Positions 25,489 through 34,511 of a stretch of DNA of 64,000 nt are shown piece after piece. The DNA is taken from positions 62,001 to 126,000 of the forward strand of contig JAEWJM010000009.1 in the NCBI GenBank assembly GCA_023386585.1, in the 5' to 3' direction. The position numbers and the translations under genes are program-made. Each line of letters begins with the position of its first letter. Within the stretch, counting starts at the first letter, position 1. The notes beneath the pieces were generated by a model. That model was not told where the DNA came from, did not search any database, and saw only the letters and a program-made list of their open reading frames with translations. This DNA is from Bacteroidota bacterium (GTDB taxonomy: Bacteria > Bacteroidota > Bacteroidia > Flavobacteriales > Flavobacteriaceae).

Positions 25489-26251
25489 TATCGTCCTTTA
25501 AATACGCTTCGCGGACACGTTTAAAAAGGTCGGATGAATATACAAATTCGACAATTGCTTCATTATCGGTGCGGAATATTTCTTCCTTGGTTCCTTCCCA
25601 CGCTTTGACGCCGTTTTTGAGGAAAATGATTTTGTCGCCATTTTGCATGACCGAGTTCATATCGTGCGTATTGACAACAGTTGTTATGTTGTATTCTTCG
25701 GTGATTTCCTTGATGAGGTCGTCGATTATGATTGCAGTCTGCGGATCGAGTCCGGAATTCGGTTCATCGCAGAAAAGATATTTCGGGTTGTTCACAATCG
25801 CACGTGCAATTGCAACCCGTTTCTGCATTCCGCCTGAAATTTCGGAAGGAAGTTTTCTGTGTGCGCCAACAAGATTTACGCGTTCCAGAACAACATCAAC
25901 GCGTTCACGGATCTGGGCGCGTGAAAATTTGGTAAACATCCGAAGCGGAAACCCGACATTATCCGCGACAGTCATCGAATCGAATAGCGCGCTTCCTTGA
26001 AAAACCATTCCAATTTCTGTCCGTATTTCCCGTTTCTCATCGGGCGACAGTTTGGAATAGATCCGTCCGTCGAATGAGATCGTTCCGGCGTCAGGGGTAA
26101 AGATGCCGAGCAGGCTTTTAAGCAAAACCGTTTTCCCCGAGCCGCTTTGACCAATAATCAGATTCACCTTACCGGCTTCAAAAACCGCGGAAATTCCTTT
26201 TAGGACTTTGCTCGCGCCAAACGATTTCTCAACATTTTTTACCTCTATCAT
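25475..26251 (-). CDS. MlaF-like ABC transporter ATP-binding protein
   Basis: ATPase of a lipid (phospholipid) transport system of the inner membrane. Walker A GQSGSGKT at 34-41, Q-loop in MVFQGSALFD, signature SEISGGMQKR at 136-145 and Walker B YLFCDEP at 158-164. The LFDSMTV segment and GGMQKRV variant are typical of MlaF. Its ATG overlaps the stop of the permease gene (TGATG), so the pair is coupled. The usual MlaD partner is not adjacent. Confidence 0.92.
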   Translation of the reverse strand: MIEVKNVEKSFGASKVLKGISAVFEAGKVNLIIGQSGSGKTVLLKSLLGIFTPDAGTISFDGRIYSKLSPDEKREIRTEIGMVFQGSALFDSMTVADNVGFPLRMFTKFSRAQIRERVDVVLERVNLVGAHRKLPSEISGGMQKRVAIARAIVNNPKYLFCDEPNSGLDPQTAIIIDDLIKEITEEYNITTVVNTHDMNSVMQNGDKIIFLKNGVKAWEGTKEEIFRTDNEAIVEFVYSSDLFKRVREAYLKDDTNNR

Positions 26252-26997
26252 CAGCTCAGCAGTAGTTGGGTTAATATGTAATTAATGAGGATGATTGTCA
26301 CTGATGTCCACACGAAAGCTACAGTGCTGGCCTTTCCGACTTCAAGCGCCCCGCCTTTCATGTAGTAGCCGTGGAACGATGGAATTGTGGCAAGCAACAA
26401 AGCAAAAACAAACGTTTTTATAAAGGCATACGCGATGTGAAACGGTATGAAATCCTGCTGGATTCCGCCGATGAATTCCGCACTCGAGCCAAAGCCTCCG
26501 TAAACCGCAGCCATCCAACCGCCCAAAATGCCGAGAAACATACTGATCCCGATGACAAAAGGGTAGAGCAGCAGCGCGATCAGTTTTGGAAATACGAGAT
26601 AATTCAGTGAATTCACACCCATGACCTCAAGTGCGTCAATCTGTTCGGTTACGCGCATCGTGCCAATACTTGACGTGATGAACGAACCCATTTTACCGGC
26701 CATAACGATCGAAATGAACGTGGGAGCAAATTCAAGAATCACCGACTGTCGTGTTGCAAAGCCTATCAGATATTTCGGAATCAGCGGGTTGGTTAGGTTA
26801 AGCGCCGTCTGGATCGCGACAACTCCGCCGACAAAAAACGAGATGAAGCAGACGATTCCGAGCGAACCGATTATCAGGTCGTCGATTTCCTTGAGGATCA
26901 GCCCGCGCATCACCGACGCCTTGGTAGGTTTCCTGAAAATCTCTTTCCACATCAGGAAATACCTTCCCATTTGCGACAAATAGCGAACGAGCATCAT
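26251..26997 (-). CDS. MlaE-like ABC transporter permease
   Basis: A 248-residue integral membrane protein with five or six helices. The N-terminal amphipathic helix is followed by FVGGVVAIQTALNL, and the family core is PTFISIVMAGKMGSFITSSIGTMRVTEQIDALEVMGVNSLNYLVFPK. It forms the channel part of a lipid transporter with the coupled MlaF-like ATPase. The first codons (M-M-L-V) leave a small choice of start. Confidence 0.93.
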   Translation of the reverse strand: MMLVRYLSQMGRYFLMWKEIFRKPTKASVMRGLILKEIDDLIIGSLGIVCFISFFVGGVVAIQTALNLTNPLIPKYLIGFATRQSVILEFAPTFISIVMAGKMGSFITSSIGTMRVTEQIDALEVMGVNSLNYLVFPKLIALLLYPFVIGISMFLGILGGWMAAVYGGFGSSAEFIGGIQQDFIPFHIAYAFIKTFVFALLLATIPSFHGYYMKGGALEVGKASTVAFVWTSVTIILINYILTQLLLS

Positions 26998-27069
26998 AGA
27001 TTTAGAATATGCGCTAAAATAAGGATTAGTTTACAGTTTCTCATTGGCGGTTTTGAGTTTTTTATGATT

Positions 27070-27250
27070 GGGCGTTGCCTTTCACACCGGCCTACGCGCC
27101 TGCTGGCTCTTCGCTAAAACAGTTCACGGGACTGTTTTTTCACGCTCAGCCCCGGCCGGGCTCTCGGCTCAATCTTTTCAAACCTCAAAGGTTTCAAAAA
27201 CCTTTGAGGTTTATAAAAAGGATTTCCGCCTCCATCCCTAACGCGAACCG
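27070..27250 (-). repeat. modular intergenic repeat, copy A
   Basis: Read on the minus strand it starts GCGTTAGGGATGGAGGCGG, then ATCCTTTT, an inner palindrome built from AAACCTCAAAGGTTT and AAACCTTTGAGGTTT (27179-27213), then AAAAGAT and AGCCCGGCC, and ends GAAAGGCAACGCCC. The skeleton is shared with copies at 29.9, 35.9, 38.1 and 45.2 kb. It fills the divergent gap between the permease and the thioredoxin-like gene. Confidence 0.75.
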
Positions 27251-27288
27251 CAAACGGGATGTTTTTCCTATCTTCGATAAAAACACAA

Positions 27289-28470
27289 ATGATGCAATTC
27301 CGAAAATGCTGCGTCTTACTAATGGTCGTACTAACCACGGGCAGCTTTGGGCAACGAAAACTCTTCGATGAGGTTATCGCAAAATATGCCTCCCATCAGC
27401 AGTGGCGCTACGTAGTTAATTATTCGATCAAACCATTCGATGACGATCAGCCTGTCCTTATTCACAGCGGTGTTGCGCTCTTCAGGCGGCCGTCCGACAC
27501 TCTTTTTGGAGGTACCGTTGAATTCGATGCCTATTATGACGGAGTGATTTCGGAATATCTTTACGACGGTTCCAACGTATTTTCTTTGAACCAACAAAAA
27601 AAAGACGTTGTAAAGTTTCCGGCGGGCAGAAAATGGGCAATTTCCGGAAACTATGAGGGCGAAGTCATCAACCTGCCTTTTCTGCGCATCCATAGACTTG
27701 GTGAACTTCTCGATGATCCCAAAAATACGGTTACTTATTACGACACTATTTATTTCAACAGCAAGTGCAATGTGGCAAAAATTATTTTTCCGGATGAAGC
27801 GCCAATGAAAAATATGGAAATGAAATTTATCGTCAACAAGAAGAAAAAGACGATAGTCGGCAAAACGTTCGCGGTGGATCTTGATGACCAGCATCAGTGG
27901 AATAAATGGGACATCACCATGCAGAGCTTTGATGCGCTGCCACCGGATTTTGTCGAAAAACGCGTAGCGAAGCTCACCGCCGAGTATGGCGTAACAAACT
28001 ATGTACAGCCGTCGGCCGAGGAGCTTAAGCCACTTGACATAAACGACGCTGCTCCTGCCTTTTCAGGTGAGATTTTCGGCGGCGGGAATTTTGACCTGAG
28101 TTCGTGCAAAGGGAAGATAGTGCTAATCGACTTTTGGTATATGGCGTGCTACGGATGCGATCTTGCGGTGCCAGCGCTTGCAGCGTTACAAAAAAAATAT
28201 GAAGGAAAAATCGTGGTGGTCGGTGCAAATCCGGTTGACAGCGATGAAAAACGAAGAAAAAAATTGGCAGAATTCATCGCCAGAAAAGGCATAAACTACC
28301 ATATAGTTTTTGTAAACAGCGAACTACTGAACCGTTATAAAGTAAATGCGTTCCCAACACTTTACCTGATCGACACCGAGGGTAAGATCCGAAGCAGCGA
28401 GATTGGATATAGTGAGGAAGGCATGAAGTCAATCGATATGCAAATCGAGCAACTGCTTCGTGAACGTTAA
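27289..28470 (+). CDS. exported thioredoxin-like TlpA-family disulfide oxidoreductase
   Basis: The start at 27289 gives MMQFRKCCVLLMVVLTTGSFGQ, a signal peptide; the ten codons upstream lie in repeat-derived DNA. Residues about 20-260 are a beta-rich domain like those preceding TlpA domains in flavobacterial proteins (outer-membrane lipoprotein-sorting-like, unassigned). Residues about 265-390 are a thioredoxin fold with the redox site Cys-Tyr-Gly-Cys in WYMACYGCD, then VVVGANPVD and the cis-Pro in VNAFPTLYLID. It is likely a periplasmic thiol reductase or peroxidase-like protein. Confidence 0.88.
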   Translation: MMQFRKCCVLLMVVLTTGSFGQRKLFDEVIAKYASHQQWRYVVNYSIKPFDDDQPVLIHSGVALFRRPSDTLFGGTVEFDAYYDGVISEYLYDGSNVFSLNQQKKDVVKFPAGRKWAISGNYEGEVINLPFLRIHRLGELLDDPKNTVTYYDTIYFNSKCNVAKIIFPDEAPMKNMEMKFIVNKKKKTIVGKTFAVDLDDQHQWNKWDITMQSFDALPPDFVEKRVAKLTAEYGVTNYVQPSAEELKPLDINDAAPAFSGEIFGGGNFDLSSCKGKIVLIDFWYMACYGCDLAVPALAALQKKYEGKIVVVGANPVDSDEKRRKKLAEFIARKGINYHIVFVNSELLNRYKVNAFPTLYLIDTEGKIRSSEIGYSEEGMKSIDMQIEQLLRER

Positions 28471-29318
28471 CCAAATAGCTTTGATTTCATTTTAGTCCAG
28501 CGGTAGTGGCGAATCCAGTTTGCTTCCTGCGCGGTCACCAGCATTTGCTTTCCGGAGCTTTTAGCTTTGAAATATCCGCGAAGATAATCGGCGAAGAGCA
28601 ATGGCTTTTTCTTCATCATCGCGAGTTTTGCCGAAGCGATTGACGTAATCCAGAAGCCATATCCCAGACTATAGAAAGCTTCGCCCTGTTTGAACCTTGC
28701 CGTTTCATCGTAGCGCGCACCCGTTGGTTTCAGGTGTTTTACCTTTAATTCGGAAAAAGTAACCACTTTCCAGCCGTGGAATCTTGCCAGCAGTTCATCA
28801 ACCGTGTCCCAGCCCATTGCAGGTCTCAATCCGCCGATGTCAGCGAAACACTGCTTCCGGTATGCTTTGAATGCTCCGCGGATGTGATCTTTATCCGTTA
28901 AGTTCTCTAAAACCCATTCTCCATTTTTTTCAATATAGGCGAACCCGCCGGCCATGCCGATTTTCGGATCTGATTTAAAGGCTGTGAGGATGGTTTCGAA
29001 ATAATTTTCCGGAAGGATCAAATCTGCGTCGAGTTTAACGATGATTTCGAAGTCGGCATCAATCGCTTCTAATCCATTTTGGAACGCACGGATGACTTTG
29101 CTTCCGGGAAGATGTATGGCATCCGACTGTATGTTGATCAATTTTATCCAATGAAACTGAGCAGCCAGGTTGGTGACGACTTGGGCTGTTTCGTCGGTTG
29201 AATTGTCGTTAACGACAACCACTTGGCTGGGAAGCTGCTTCTGCCGGGAAACGGAATCGAGCGTTTTTTCGATAAACGCGGCTTCATTGTAGGCCGGAAT
29301 GACAACAGCATATTTCAT
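28467..29318 (-). CDS. glycosyltransferase family 2
   Basis: GT-A fold enzyme: MKYAVVIPAYNEAAFIEKTL at the N-terminus, VVVVNDNSTDET, and the metal-binding D-x-D in VKLDADLILP. Residues 120-200 contain AYRKQCFADIGGLRPAMGWDTVDEL, an acceptor-side region. No membrane helices are seen. A GTG at 29324 that shares a base with the stop of the upstream methyltransferase gene is an alternative start. Both genes probably act on the same polysaccharide or lipid-linked glycan; its end overlaps the thioredoxin-like gene's end by four bases. Confidence 0.9.
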   Translation of the reverse strand: MKYAVVIPAYNEAAFIEKTLDSVSRQKQLPSQVVVVNDNSTDETAQVVTNLAAQFHWIKLINIQSDAIHLPGSKVIRAFQNGLEAIDADFEIIVKLDADLILPENYFETILTAFKSDPKIGMAGGFAYIEKNGEWVLENLTDKDHIRGAFKAYRKQCFADIGGLRPAMGWDTVDELLARFHGWKVVTFSELKVKHLKPTGARYDETARFKQGEAFYSLGYGFWITSIASAKLAMMKKKPLLFADYLRGYFKAKSSGKQMLVTAQEANWIRHYRWTKMKSKLFG

Positions 29319-29323
29319 TTGCA

Positions 29324-29842
29324 CTATTTTCGTTCGGCGTAGACAATGTAATATCTCGGTACAAACCGGCGAAGCAATGGTCGAAAGCCTAATTTCTTAA
29401 CCGGATTTGTCCACTTTTCCCGATCGATGATTTTCCAGCCGGTTTTTTCGAGCAGCCAGTCGAGTTGCCAATCCTCGAATTCGTGATAATGTCGGTCCCA
29501 CATGTCGGTTTTGCTGCGGTATGCGGACGAAAACCACAGCCGGAGCGGGACTGAAATAACAATTTTATTTGCAGAAACAGATTGTAAAATGGTAAACGGA
29601 TTCAGCAGGTGCTCGAAAATCTCGAAAGCAGTCACAACCGAAGCGGCCTGGCCAAGCGCCGACTGATCGAAATCGAGGTCTTCTCCGGAAGTGTTTTTCA
29701 CCTGGAAGCCTTCCTTGCGCATGATTTCCGAAAACGGATTGCTCACGCCCAGATCAAGGATTTGTTCTGTGGGCGCGAGGTGCTTTTTCAGGAATGCCAA
29801 GGTGTGGCGAAAGCGCTTGTCAGGATAAACTTCTTCGTACAT
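29324..29842 (-). CDS. class I SAM-dependent methyltransferase
   Basis: A short (172 aa) Methyltransf_11-type protein: ILDLGVSNPFSEIM for motif I, VVTAFEIFEHLLNPFTILQSV for the motif II region and IVISVPLRLW for motif III. The aromatic tail WLLEKTGWKIIDREKW is common in methyltransferases of glycan clusters. It overlaps the glycosyltransferase's GTG by one base, so the two are coupled. Substrate unknown. Confidence 0.82.
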   Translation of the reverse strand: MYEEVYPDKRFRHTLAFLKKHLAPTEQILDLGVSNPFSEIMRKEGFQVKNTSGEDLDFDQSALGQAASVVTAFEIFEHLLNPFTILQSVSANKIVISVPLRLWFSSAYRSKTDMWDRHYHEFEDWQLDWLLEKTGWKIIDREKWTNPVKKLGFRPLLRRFVPRYYIVYAERK

Positions 29843-29898
29843 GGGTTGAGTTTGCGGGGCAAATATAGGTATAAAAACACAACGCGATCGTGAGTGCG

Positions 29899-29971
29899 CG
29901 AGGGATGGACGCGGCAGCCCGGAGCGTAGCGAGGACTACAGCAAACAGCCCGGCCCGCAGGGACGCGCCCG
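29899..29971 (+). repeat. modular intergenic repeat, copy B
   Basis: Starts GAGGGATGGACGCGGCAG, has the inner segment CCCGGAGCGTAGCGAGGACTA instead of the CTTTTGC palindrome, then CAGCAAACAGCCCGGCC and ACGCGCCC. It lies between the methyltransferase and the ketosynthase gene, immediately before the latter's end. Confidence 0.7.
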
Positions 29972-29972
29972 A

Positions 29973-31031
29973 TTAATGGCGGTAAATCAGCGAATTGATG
30001 TTCATCCCGGCGCCTACCGATGCCATTATGACGACATCGCCTTTGTTGAGCGATTGCTTGTCGAGCTTGTTATGAACGAGCAGGTCGAACAGCGTAGGAA
30101 CCGTGGCGACGCTGCTGTTTCCGAGTTTGTGGATGCTCATTGGCATAATTCCGGGCGGTGGCGATTGGTCATAAAGCTTATAAAACCGTTGGATGATCGC
30201 TTCGTCCATTTTTTCGTTGGCCTGATGAATGAGGATTTTGCTGACTTTGGAAATGGGAACGCCGCTTTTTTCGAGACAACTTTTCATCGCCATCGGAACG
30301 TGGTTTAGTGCAAATTCATAGATTTTCCGGCCGAACATTTTCAAATAACGGACATCAGGATCGAGATCTTTGTTGAACGACTTGCCAAAATACAGATAGC
30401 CTGCTTCATTGGCGGCATAAGTAGCGCTTTCATGAGCCAGGACTCCGCTGTCATCGTTGGATGCGGTAACCACGGTTGCGCCGGCGCCGTCGGAGTAGAT
30501 CATCGCGTCGCGGTCGTGAATGTCAACAACGCGCGAAAGAGTTTCAGCACCGATTACCAGGCAATTTCGCGCTATTCCAGCCTTTACAAAAGCGTTGGCC
30601 TGTATCATTCCCTCGATCCAGCCCGGACAGCCAAAGAGCACATCGTAGGCAACGCATTTCGGATTCTGTATTTTGAGTTTTTGCTTGACGCGGGCTGCGA
30701 TGCTGGGAACGGTATCGGACTGAATCGCGCCGTGGCGAAGGTCGCCAAAGTTGTGTGCGACAATGATGTAGTCGAGTGTTTCCTTATCGATTTTCGCGTC
30801 GTCAATGGCTTTTTCCGCAGCCAAAGAAGCGATGTCGGATGTAAGCAAATTGCGTTCGGCGTACCGTCTTTCCTCGATTCCGGTGATATCGCGGAATTTG
30901 GAAATGATTATATCGTTGGTATGGTGGAGCGGAAGTCCTTCGTCGCTGAGGAACTGGTGGCTGCTAAAATCCTCATTCTTAACGGTGATGGTCGGTATGT
31001 AACTGCCCGATCCTGCAATTTTTATATTCAT
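29973..31031 (-). CDS. 3-oxoacyl-ACP synthase III family (FabH-like) protein
   Basis: A 352-residue thiolase-fold condensing enzyme with a complete Cys-His-Asn triad: Cys135 in FGCPGW, His269 in IHQANEKMD and Asn305 in GNSSVAT, and GAGATVV and the C-terminal ASVGAGMNINS. It joins an acyl-CoA or acyl-ACP primer with malonyl-ACP, or makes a related condensation; the long N-terminal part (HQFLSDEGLPLHHTND) differs from canonical FabH, so a specialised lipid role is possible. It has its own upstream gap and is not in a fab operon. Confidence 0.88.
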   Translation of the reverse strand: MNIKIAGSGSYIPTITVKNEDFSSHQFLSDEGLPLHHTNDIIISKFRDITGIEERRYAERNLLTSDIASLAAEKAIDDAKIDKETLDYIIVAHNFGDLRHGAIQSDTVPSIAARVKQKLKIQNPKCVAYDVLFGCPGWIEGMIQANAFVKAGIARNCLVIGAETLSRVVDIHDRDAMIYSDGAGATVVTASNDDSGVLAHESATYAANEAGYLYFGKSFNKDLDPDVRYLKMFGRKIYEFALNHVPMAMKSCLEKSGVPISKVSKILIHQANEKMDEAIIQRFYKLYDQSPPPGIMPMSIHKLGNSSVATVPTLFDLLVHNKLDKQSLNKGDVVIMASVGAGMNINSLIYRH

Positions 31032-31126
31032 GCCCTTTCGCTATTAGGCTAATATATCAAAAATCGGCGTGACTGTCAATGGTTTCGTGCGTTTTTTCCT
31101 GTGATTTTTCAGTGAAGTTTGGATAC

Positions 31127-31498
31127 TTATCTGGCAGCCAGCTTGATTTGCATCACCGTAGCGACCGATAGCGCCCGCGTTTTGATCATCTCTGCTTTTT
31201 CACCGGCAAAATGCTCGTCGACAGTGGCGTTAAAATAGCTCAGCCATGTCTCAAAATGCTTCGGAAGCAGCCGTTCTTTTGTGTCCAGGTCGAGGTGAAC
31301 CTGGAGTACGTTCCGACGGTAGTAGCCCGTTCCCAGAATATTCTGTTCCCAGAAATCCACGATGACCGATAAATGATGGGCCAGATCTATCTTCGCAACA
31401 TCGGTAAAAATGTAGCTGATCGTACTGTCATTGAGCAGCCGCCGGTAAAAGTCGTCCATCAGCAATTCGAGGTCGGCGCGTGTGGTAATGTCTTTCAT
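31127..31498 (-). CDS. group III truncated hemoglobin
   Basis: A 123-residue 2-on-2 globin: DLELLMDDFYRRLLND, FTDVAKIDLAHHLSVIVDFWEQNILGTGYY and the proximal-His segment KHFETWLSYFNATVDEHFAG. Group III members bind heme and are linked to oxygen, NO or redox handling. The ATG is only six bases beyond a strong terminator hairpin that follows gcvP on the same strand, so ribosome access and expression may depend on that structure. Confidence 0.93.
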   Translation of the reverse strand: MKDITTRADLELLMDDFYRRLLNDSTISYIFTDVAKIDLAHHLSVIVDFWEQNILGTGYYRRNVLQVHLDLDTKERLLPKHFETWLSYFNATVDEHFAGEKAEMIKTRALSVATVMQIKLAAR

Positions 31499-31501
31499 AA
31501 C

Positions 31502-31526
31502 AAAAAACCCTGCCGAAACAGGGTTT
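31502..31526 (-). terminator. terminator after gcvP, abutting the truncated hemoglobin start
   Basis: On the minus strand AAACCCTG-TTTCGG-CAGGGTTT followed by a T-run, lying between the gcvP stop (31531) and the globin ATG (31498). It would end most gcvP transcripts or cover the globin ribosome binding region. Confidence 0.85.
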
Positions 31527-31530
31527 GAAT

Positions 31531-34380
31531 TTATTCTTCCATATATGCTTCAATTGGCGCGCAGGAACAAATCAGGTTCCGGTCGCCGTAAGCGTCGTCA
31601 ACCCGGCGTACTGAAGGCCAAAATTTATTTTCCGCAAGATAATCCAACGGAAATGCAGCAACCTGGCGTGAGTAAGGGAAATTCCATTCGTCAGAGGTCA
31701 ACATTGTCATTGTGTGCGGTGAATTTTTCAATACGTTGTTCTTGTCATCTGCCGAAGCGGCTTCGATTTCCTTGCGGATCGAGATCATGGCATCACAAAA
31801 ACGATCCAATTCCTCAAGGTTCTCGCTTTCCGTTGGTTCAACCATGAGCGTTCCCGCAACTGGGAATGAAACTGTCGGTGCGTGAAAGCCGTAATCCATA
31901 AGTCGTTTTGCGATATCGGTAACCTCAATGCCTTTTTCCTTGAACGGCCTGCATTCGAGGATCATTTCGTGAGCCGCGCGTCCCATTTCGCCGCTGTAAA
32001 GCGTAGCGTAATGTCCGTTGAGCCTTTCCTTGATATAGTTGGCGTTCAGGATCGCAAACTTTGTCGCGTTGGTCAATCCTTCGGCGCCCAGCATCGTGAT
32101 ATAGCCGTAAGAAATCAGGCAAACGAGCGCTGAACCCCAAGGTGCAGCCGAAATTGCAGTAATGGCCTTTTCACCGCCCGTGGCAATCACCGGATTTGTC
32201 GGCAGGAATGGAACAAGGTGTTTTGCAACGCATATAGGGCCAACTCCGGGTCCGCCGCCGCCGTGCGGAATGGCAAAAGTTTTATGCAGGTTGAGGTGGC
32301 ACACATCGGCGCCAATGGTTGCCGGATTTGTGAGTCCGACCTGCGCGTTCATGTTCGCGCCATCCATGTAAACCTGGCCGCCGTTCTCGTGGATGATTTT
32401 GGTAATTTCGGTAATCGCCGATTCAAAAACGCCGTGCGTTGACGGATAAGTCACCATCAGGCACGCGAGGTTGTCTTTATGCTGGATGGCTTTCGCGCGA
32501 AGGTCTTCGACATCTATATTTCCGTTTTCCGAAGTTTTGGTAACGATAACCTGCATTCCGGCCATTGTCGCCGTTGCCGGGTTCGTTCCGTGTGCCGATG
32601 CCGGGATGAGTGCGATGTTGCGGTGGTGATCGCCTCTCGACTGGTGATAAGCGCGAATTACCATCAATCCGGCGTATTCACCCTGTGCGCCTGAATTGGG
32701 CTGCAATGTTGTGCCGGCGAACCCGGTAATTACGTTAAGTTGCTGTTCGAGTTTTTTCAGCATTGTCTGGTAACCTTCGGCTTGGTCAGTTGGCGCAAAC
32801 GGATGAATGCTGTTCCAGTTGGCCATGCTCAGCGGAAGCATTTCGGCGGCCGCATTGAGTTTCATCGTGCACGATCCCAATGCGATCATCGAATGGTTCA
32901 GCGAAAGGTCGCGGCGCTCGAGCATTTTGATGTAGCGCATCAACGCAGTTTCAGAATGATGGCTGTTGAAAACCTCGTGTTTCAGGAAGCTGCTGCTTCT
33001 TTTCAGCGAATCTGCAATAGTAACGTTTTCTGAAAGTTCGTTTATTGTAAAGGCGGTTTTTCCGGTCGCTTCGGCAAAAATTGAGATAATCGAATTTATA
33101 TCGGCTGGCGAAGTGGTCTCATTAAAAGAAATCGACACCGTTTCGCTGTCCGGATAGTAGAAGTTAACTTCACGTTTTTGGGCTGCGGTGCGTACTTTAC
33201 CCGCATCGGCTTTAACCAGAATTGTATCGAAGAACGAGGAGTTCATCTGGTAAACTCCGAGTTTATTCAACGCATCGGCAGTGGTGACGGCGGCAGCGTG
33301 TACTTTAGCCGCGATGTATTGCAGGCCTTTTGGTCCGTGATAGACAGCGTACATTCCGGCCATCACCGCCAGTAAGACCTGGGCGGTGCAGATGTTTGAA
33401 GTTGCTTTTTCCCGTTTGATATGCTGCTCGCGGGTCTGCAGCGCCATCCGCAGTGCGCGGTTTCCATTGGCATCGATCGTAACTCCGATGATACGTCCCG
33501 GCATGCTGCGTTTGTATTCTTCTTTGGTCGCGAAATATGCAGCGTGTGGTCCGCCATAACCCATCGGAATCCCGAATCGCTGAGTGGTTCCAACAACGAC
33601 GTCGGCGCCCATTTCGCCCGGAGGCGTCAGCTTAACAAGCGACAAAATATCGGCAGCGACCGCCGTCCGAATTTCTGCCGATTTGGCTTTTGCGATGAAT
33701 TGTGAATAATCATGAACCTGTCCGTGTTTCCCCGGATATTGCAGGATGGCTCCAAAATATTCATTTCCGAAAGTAAACTCTTCGTGGTTTCCGACAACCA
33801 GTTCAACGCCAATTGGAATCGACCGCGTCTGAAGTACCGATAATGTCTGCGGTAGAATTTCATCAGAAACAAAAAACTTGTTTGCGTTGTTCTTTTTCTG
33901 GTCGCGCGACCTGATGTCAAAAAGAAGCGCCATCGCTTCGGCGGCGGCAGTACCTTCGTCGAGCAGCGATGCGTTTGCGATTTCCATACCGGTAAGTTCG
34001 ATCACCATTGTCTGGAAATTCAGCAGCGCTTCAAGCCGGCCCTGTGCAATTTCGGCCTGGTACGGCGTGTAGGCGGTATACCAGCCCGGATTTTCAAAAA
34101 TATTCCTTTGGATCGCAGCCGGGACGATCGTTGGGTGATACCCGAGCCCGATAAAGGATTTGAAAACCTTGTTGCGGTTTCCAAGCTGCTGTATATGGTT
34201 TAGGTATTCGTATTCGGTCATTGCCGGATCGAGATCCAGCGGCGCCTTGAGGCGAATGTCATCGGGAAGCGTTTCATAGACGAGTTGTTCGATCGAATCA
34301 ACACCGATCGTTTTCAGCATGTGCTGCAGGTCATTTTCGCGCGGTCCGATGTGCCTTAAGGCAAAAGCATCTGTCTTCAT
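31531..34380 (-). CDS. gcvP: glycine dehydrogenase (aminomethyl-transferring), P-protein
   Basis: Decarboxylates glycine and loads the aminomethyl group on the H-protein lipoate, in the cytosolic glycine cleavage system. At 949 aa this is the full-length homodimeric type. N-half motifs: GYHPTIVPAAIQRNI, YTPYQAEIAQGRLEAL, LLDEGTAAAEAM; C-half: MIALGSCTMKLNA, HPFAPTDQAEGY, GAQGEYAGL, PASAHGTNPA and the PLP Lys700 in LNLHKTFAIPHGGGGPG. The gene stands alone; the T and H protein genes are elsewhere. A TATTTTTG box lies 25 bases upstream and a CRP-type palindrome further up. Confidence 0.97.
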   Translation of the reverse strand: MKTDAFALRHIGPRENDLQHMLKTIGVDSIEQLVYETLPDDIRLKAPLDLDPAMTEYEYLNHIQQLGNRNKVFKSFIGLGYHPTIVPAAIQRNIFENPGWYTAYTPYQAEIAQGRLEALLNFQTMVIELTGMEIANASLLDEGTAAAEAMALLFDIRSRDQKKNNANKFFVSDEILPQTLSVLQTRSIPIGVELVVGNHEEFTFGNEYFGAILQYPGKHGQVHDYSQFIAKAKSAEIRTAVAADILSLVKLTPPGEMGADVVVGTTQRFGIPMGYGGPHAAYFATKEEYKRSMPGRIIGVTIDANGNRALRMALQTREQHIKREKATSNICTAQVLLAVMAGMYAVYHGPKGLQYIAAKVHAAAVTTADALNKLGVYQMNSSFFDTILVKADAGKVRTAAQKREVNFYYPDSETVSISFNETTSPADINSIISIFAEATGKTAFTINELSENVTIADSLKRSSSFLKHEVFNSHHSETALMRYIKMLERRDLSLNHSMIALGSCTMKLNAAAEMLPLSMANWNSIHPFAPTDQAEGYQTMLKKLEQQLNVITGFAGTTLQPNSGAQGEYAGLMVIRAYHQSRGDHHRNIALIPASAHGTNPATATMAGMQVIVTKTSENGNIDVEDLRAKAIQHKDNLACLMVTYPSTHGVFESAITEITKIIHENGGQVYMDGANMNAQVGLTNPATIGADVCHLNLHKTFAIPHGGGGPGVGPICVAKHLVPFLPTNPVIATGGEKAITAISAAPWGSALVCLISYGYITMLGAEGLTNATKFAILNANYIKERLNGHYATLYSGEMGRAAHEMILECRPFKEKGIEVTDIAKRLMDYGFHAPTVSFPVAGTLMVEPTESENLEELDRFCDAMISIRKEIEAASADDKNNVLKNSPHTMTMLTSDEWNFPYSRQVAAFPLDYLAENKFWPSVRRVDDAYGDRNLICSCAPIEAYMEE

Positions 34381-34404
34381 AAAGTGTGTTGTTTTTCAGC
34401 GCAA

Positions 34405-34412
34405 CAAAAATA
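34405..34412 (-). promoter_or_regulatory. candidate -7 promoter box of gcvP
   Basis: On the minus strand TATTTTTG matches TAnnTTTG; no TTTG at the -33 position was found, but a CRP-type palindrome lies about 41 bases upstream of the implied start site. Confidence 0.4.
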
Positions 34413-34433
34413 GGATTTTATCCCGAATTTTAT

Positions 34434-34449
34434 TGTGACCAAAGTCACG
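34434..34449. promoter_or_regulatory. CRP/FNR-type palindrome between gcvP and the UbiA-like gene
   Basis: TGTGA-CCAAAG-TCACG is one base from the classic TGTGA-N6-TCACA. It lies in the divergent promoter region of gcvP (start 34380) and the membrane protein gene (start 34512). Confidence 0.4.
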
Positions 34450-34511
34450 AAAAGGCGATGTAATTATCAACTGCACAGAATTCTTTTTAACAGAATCCGT
34501 AATTTTACCGA

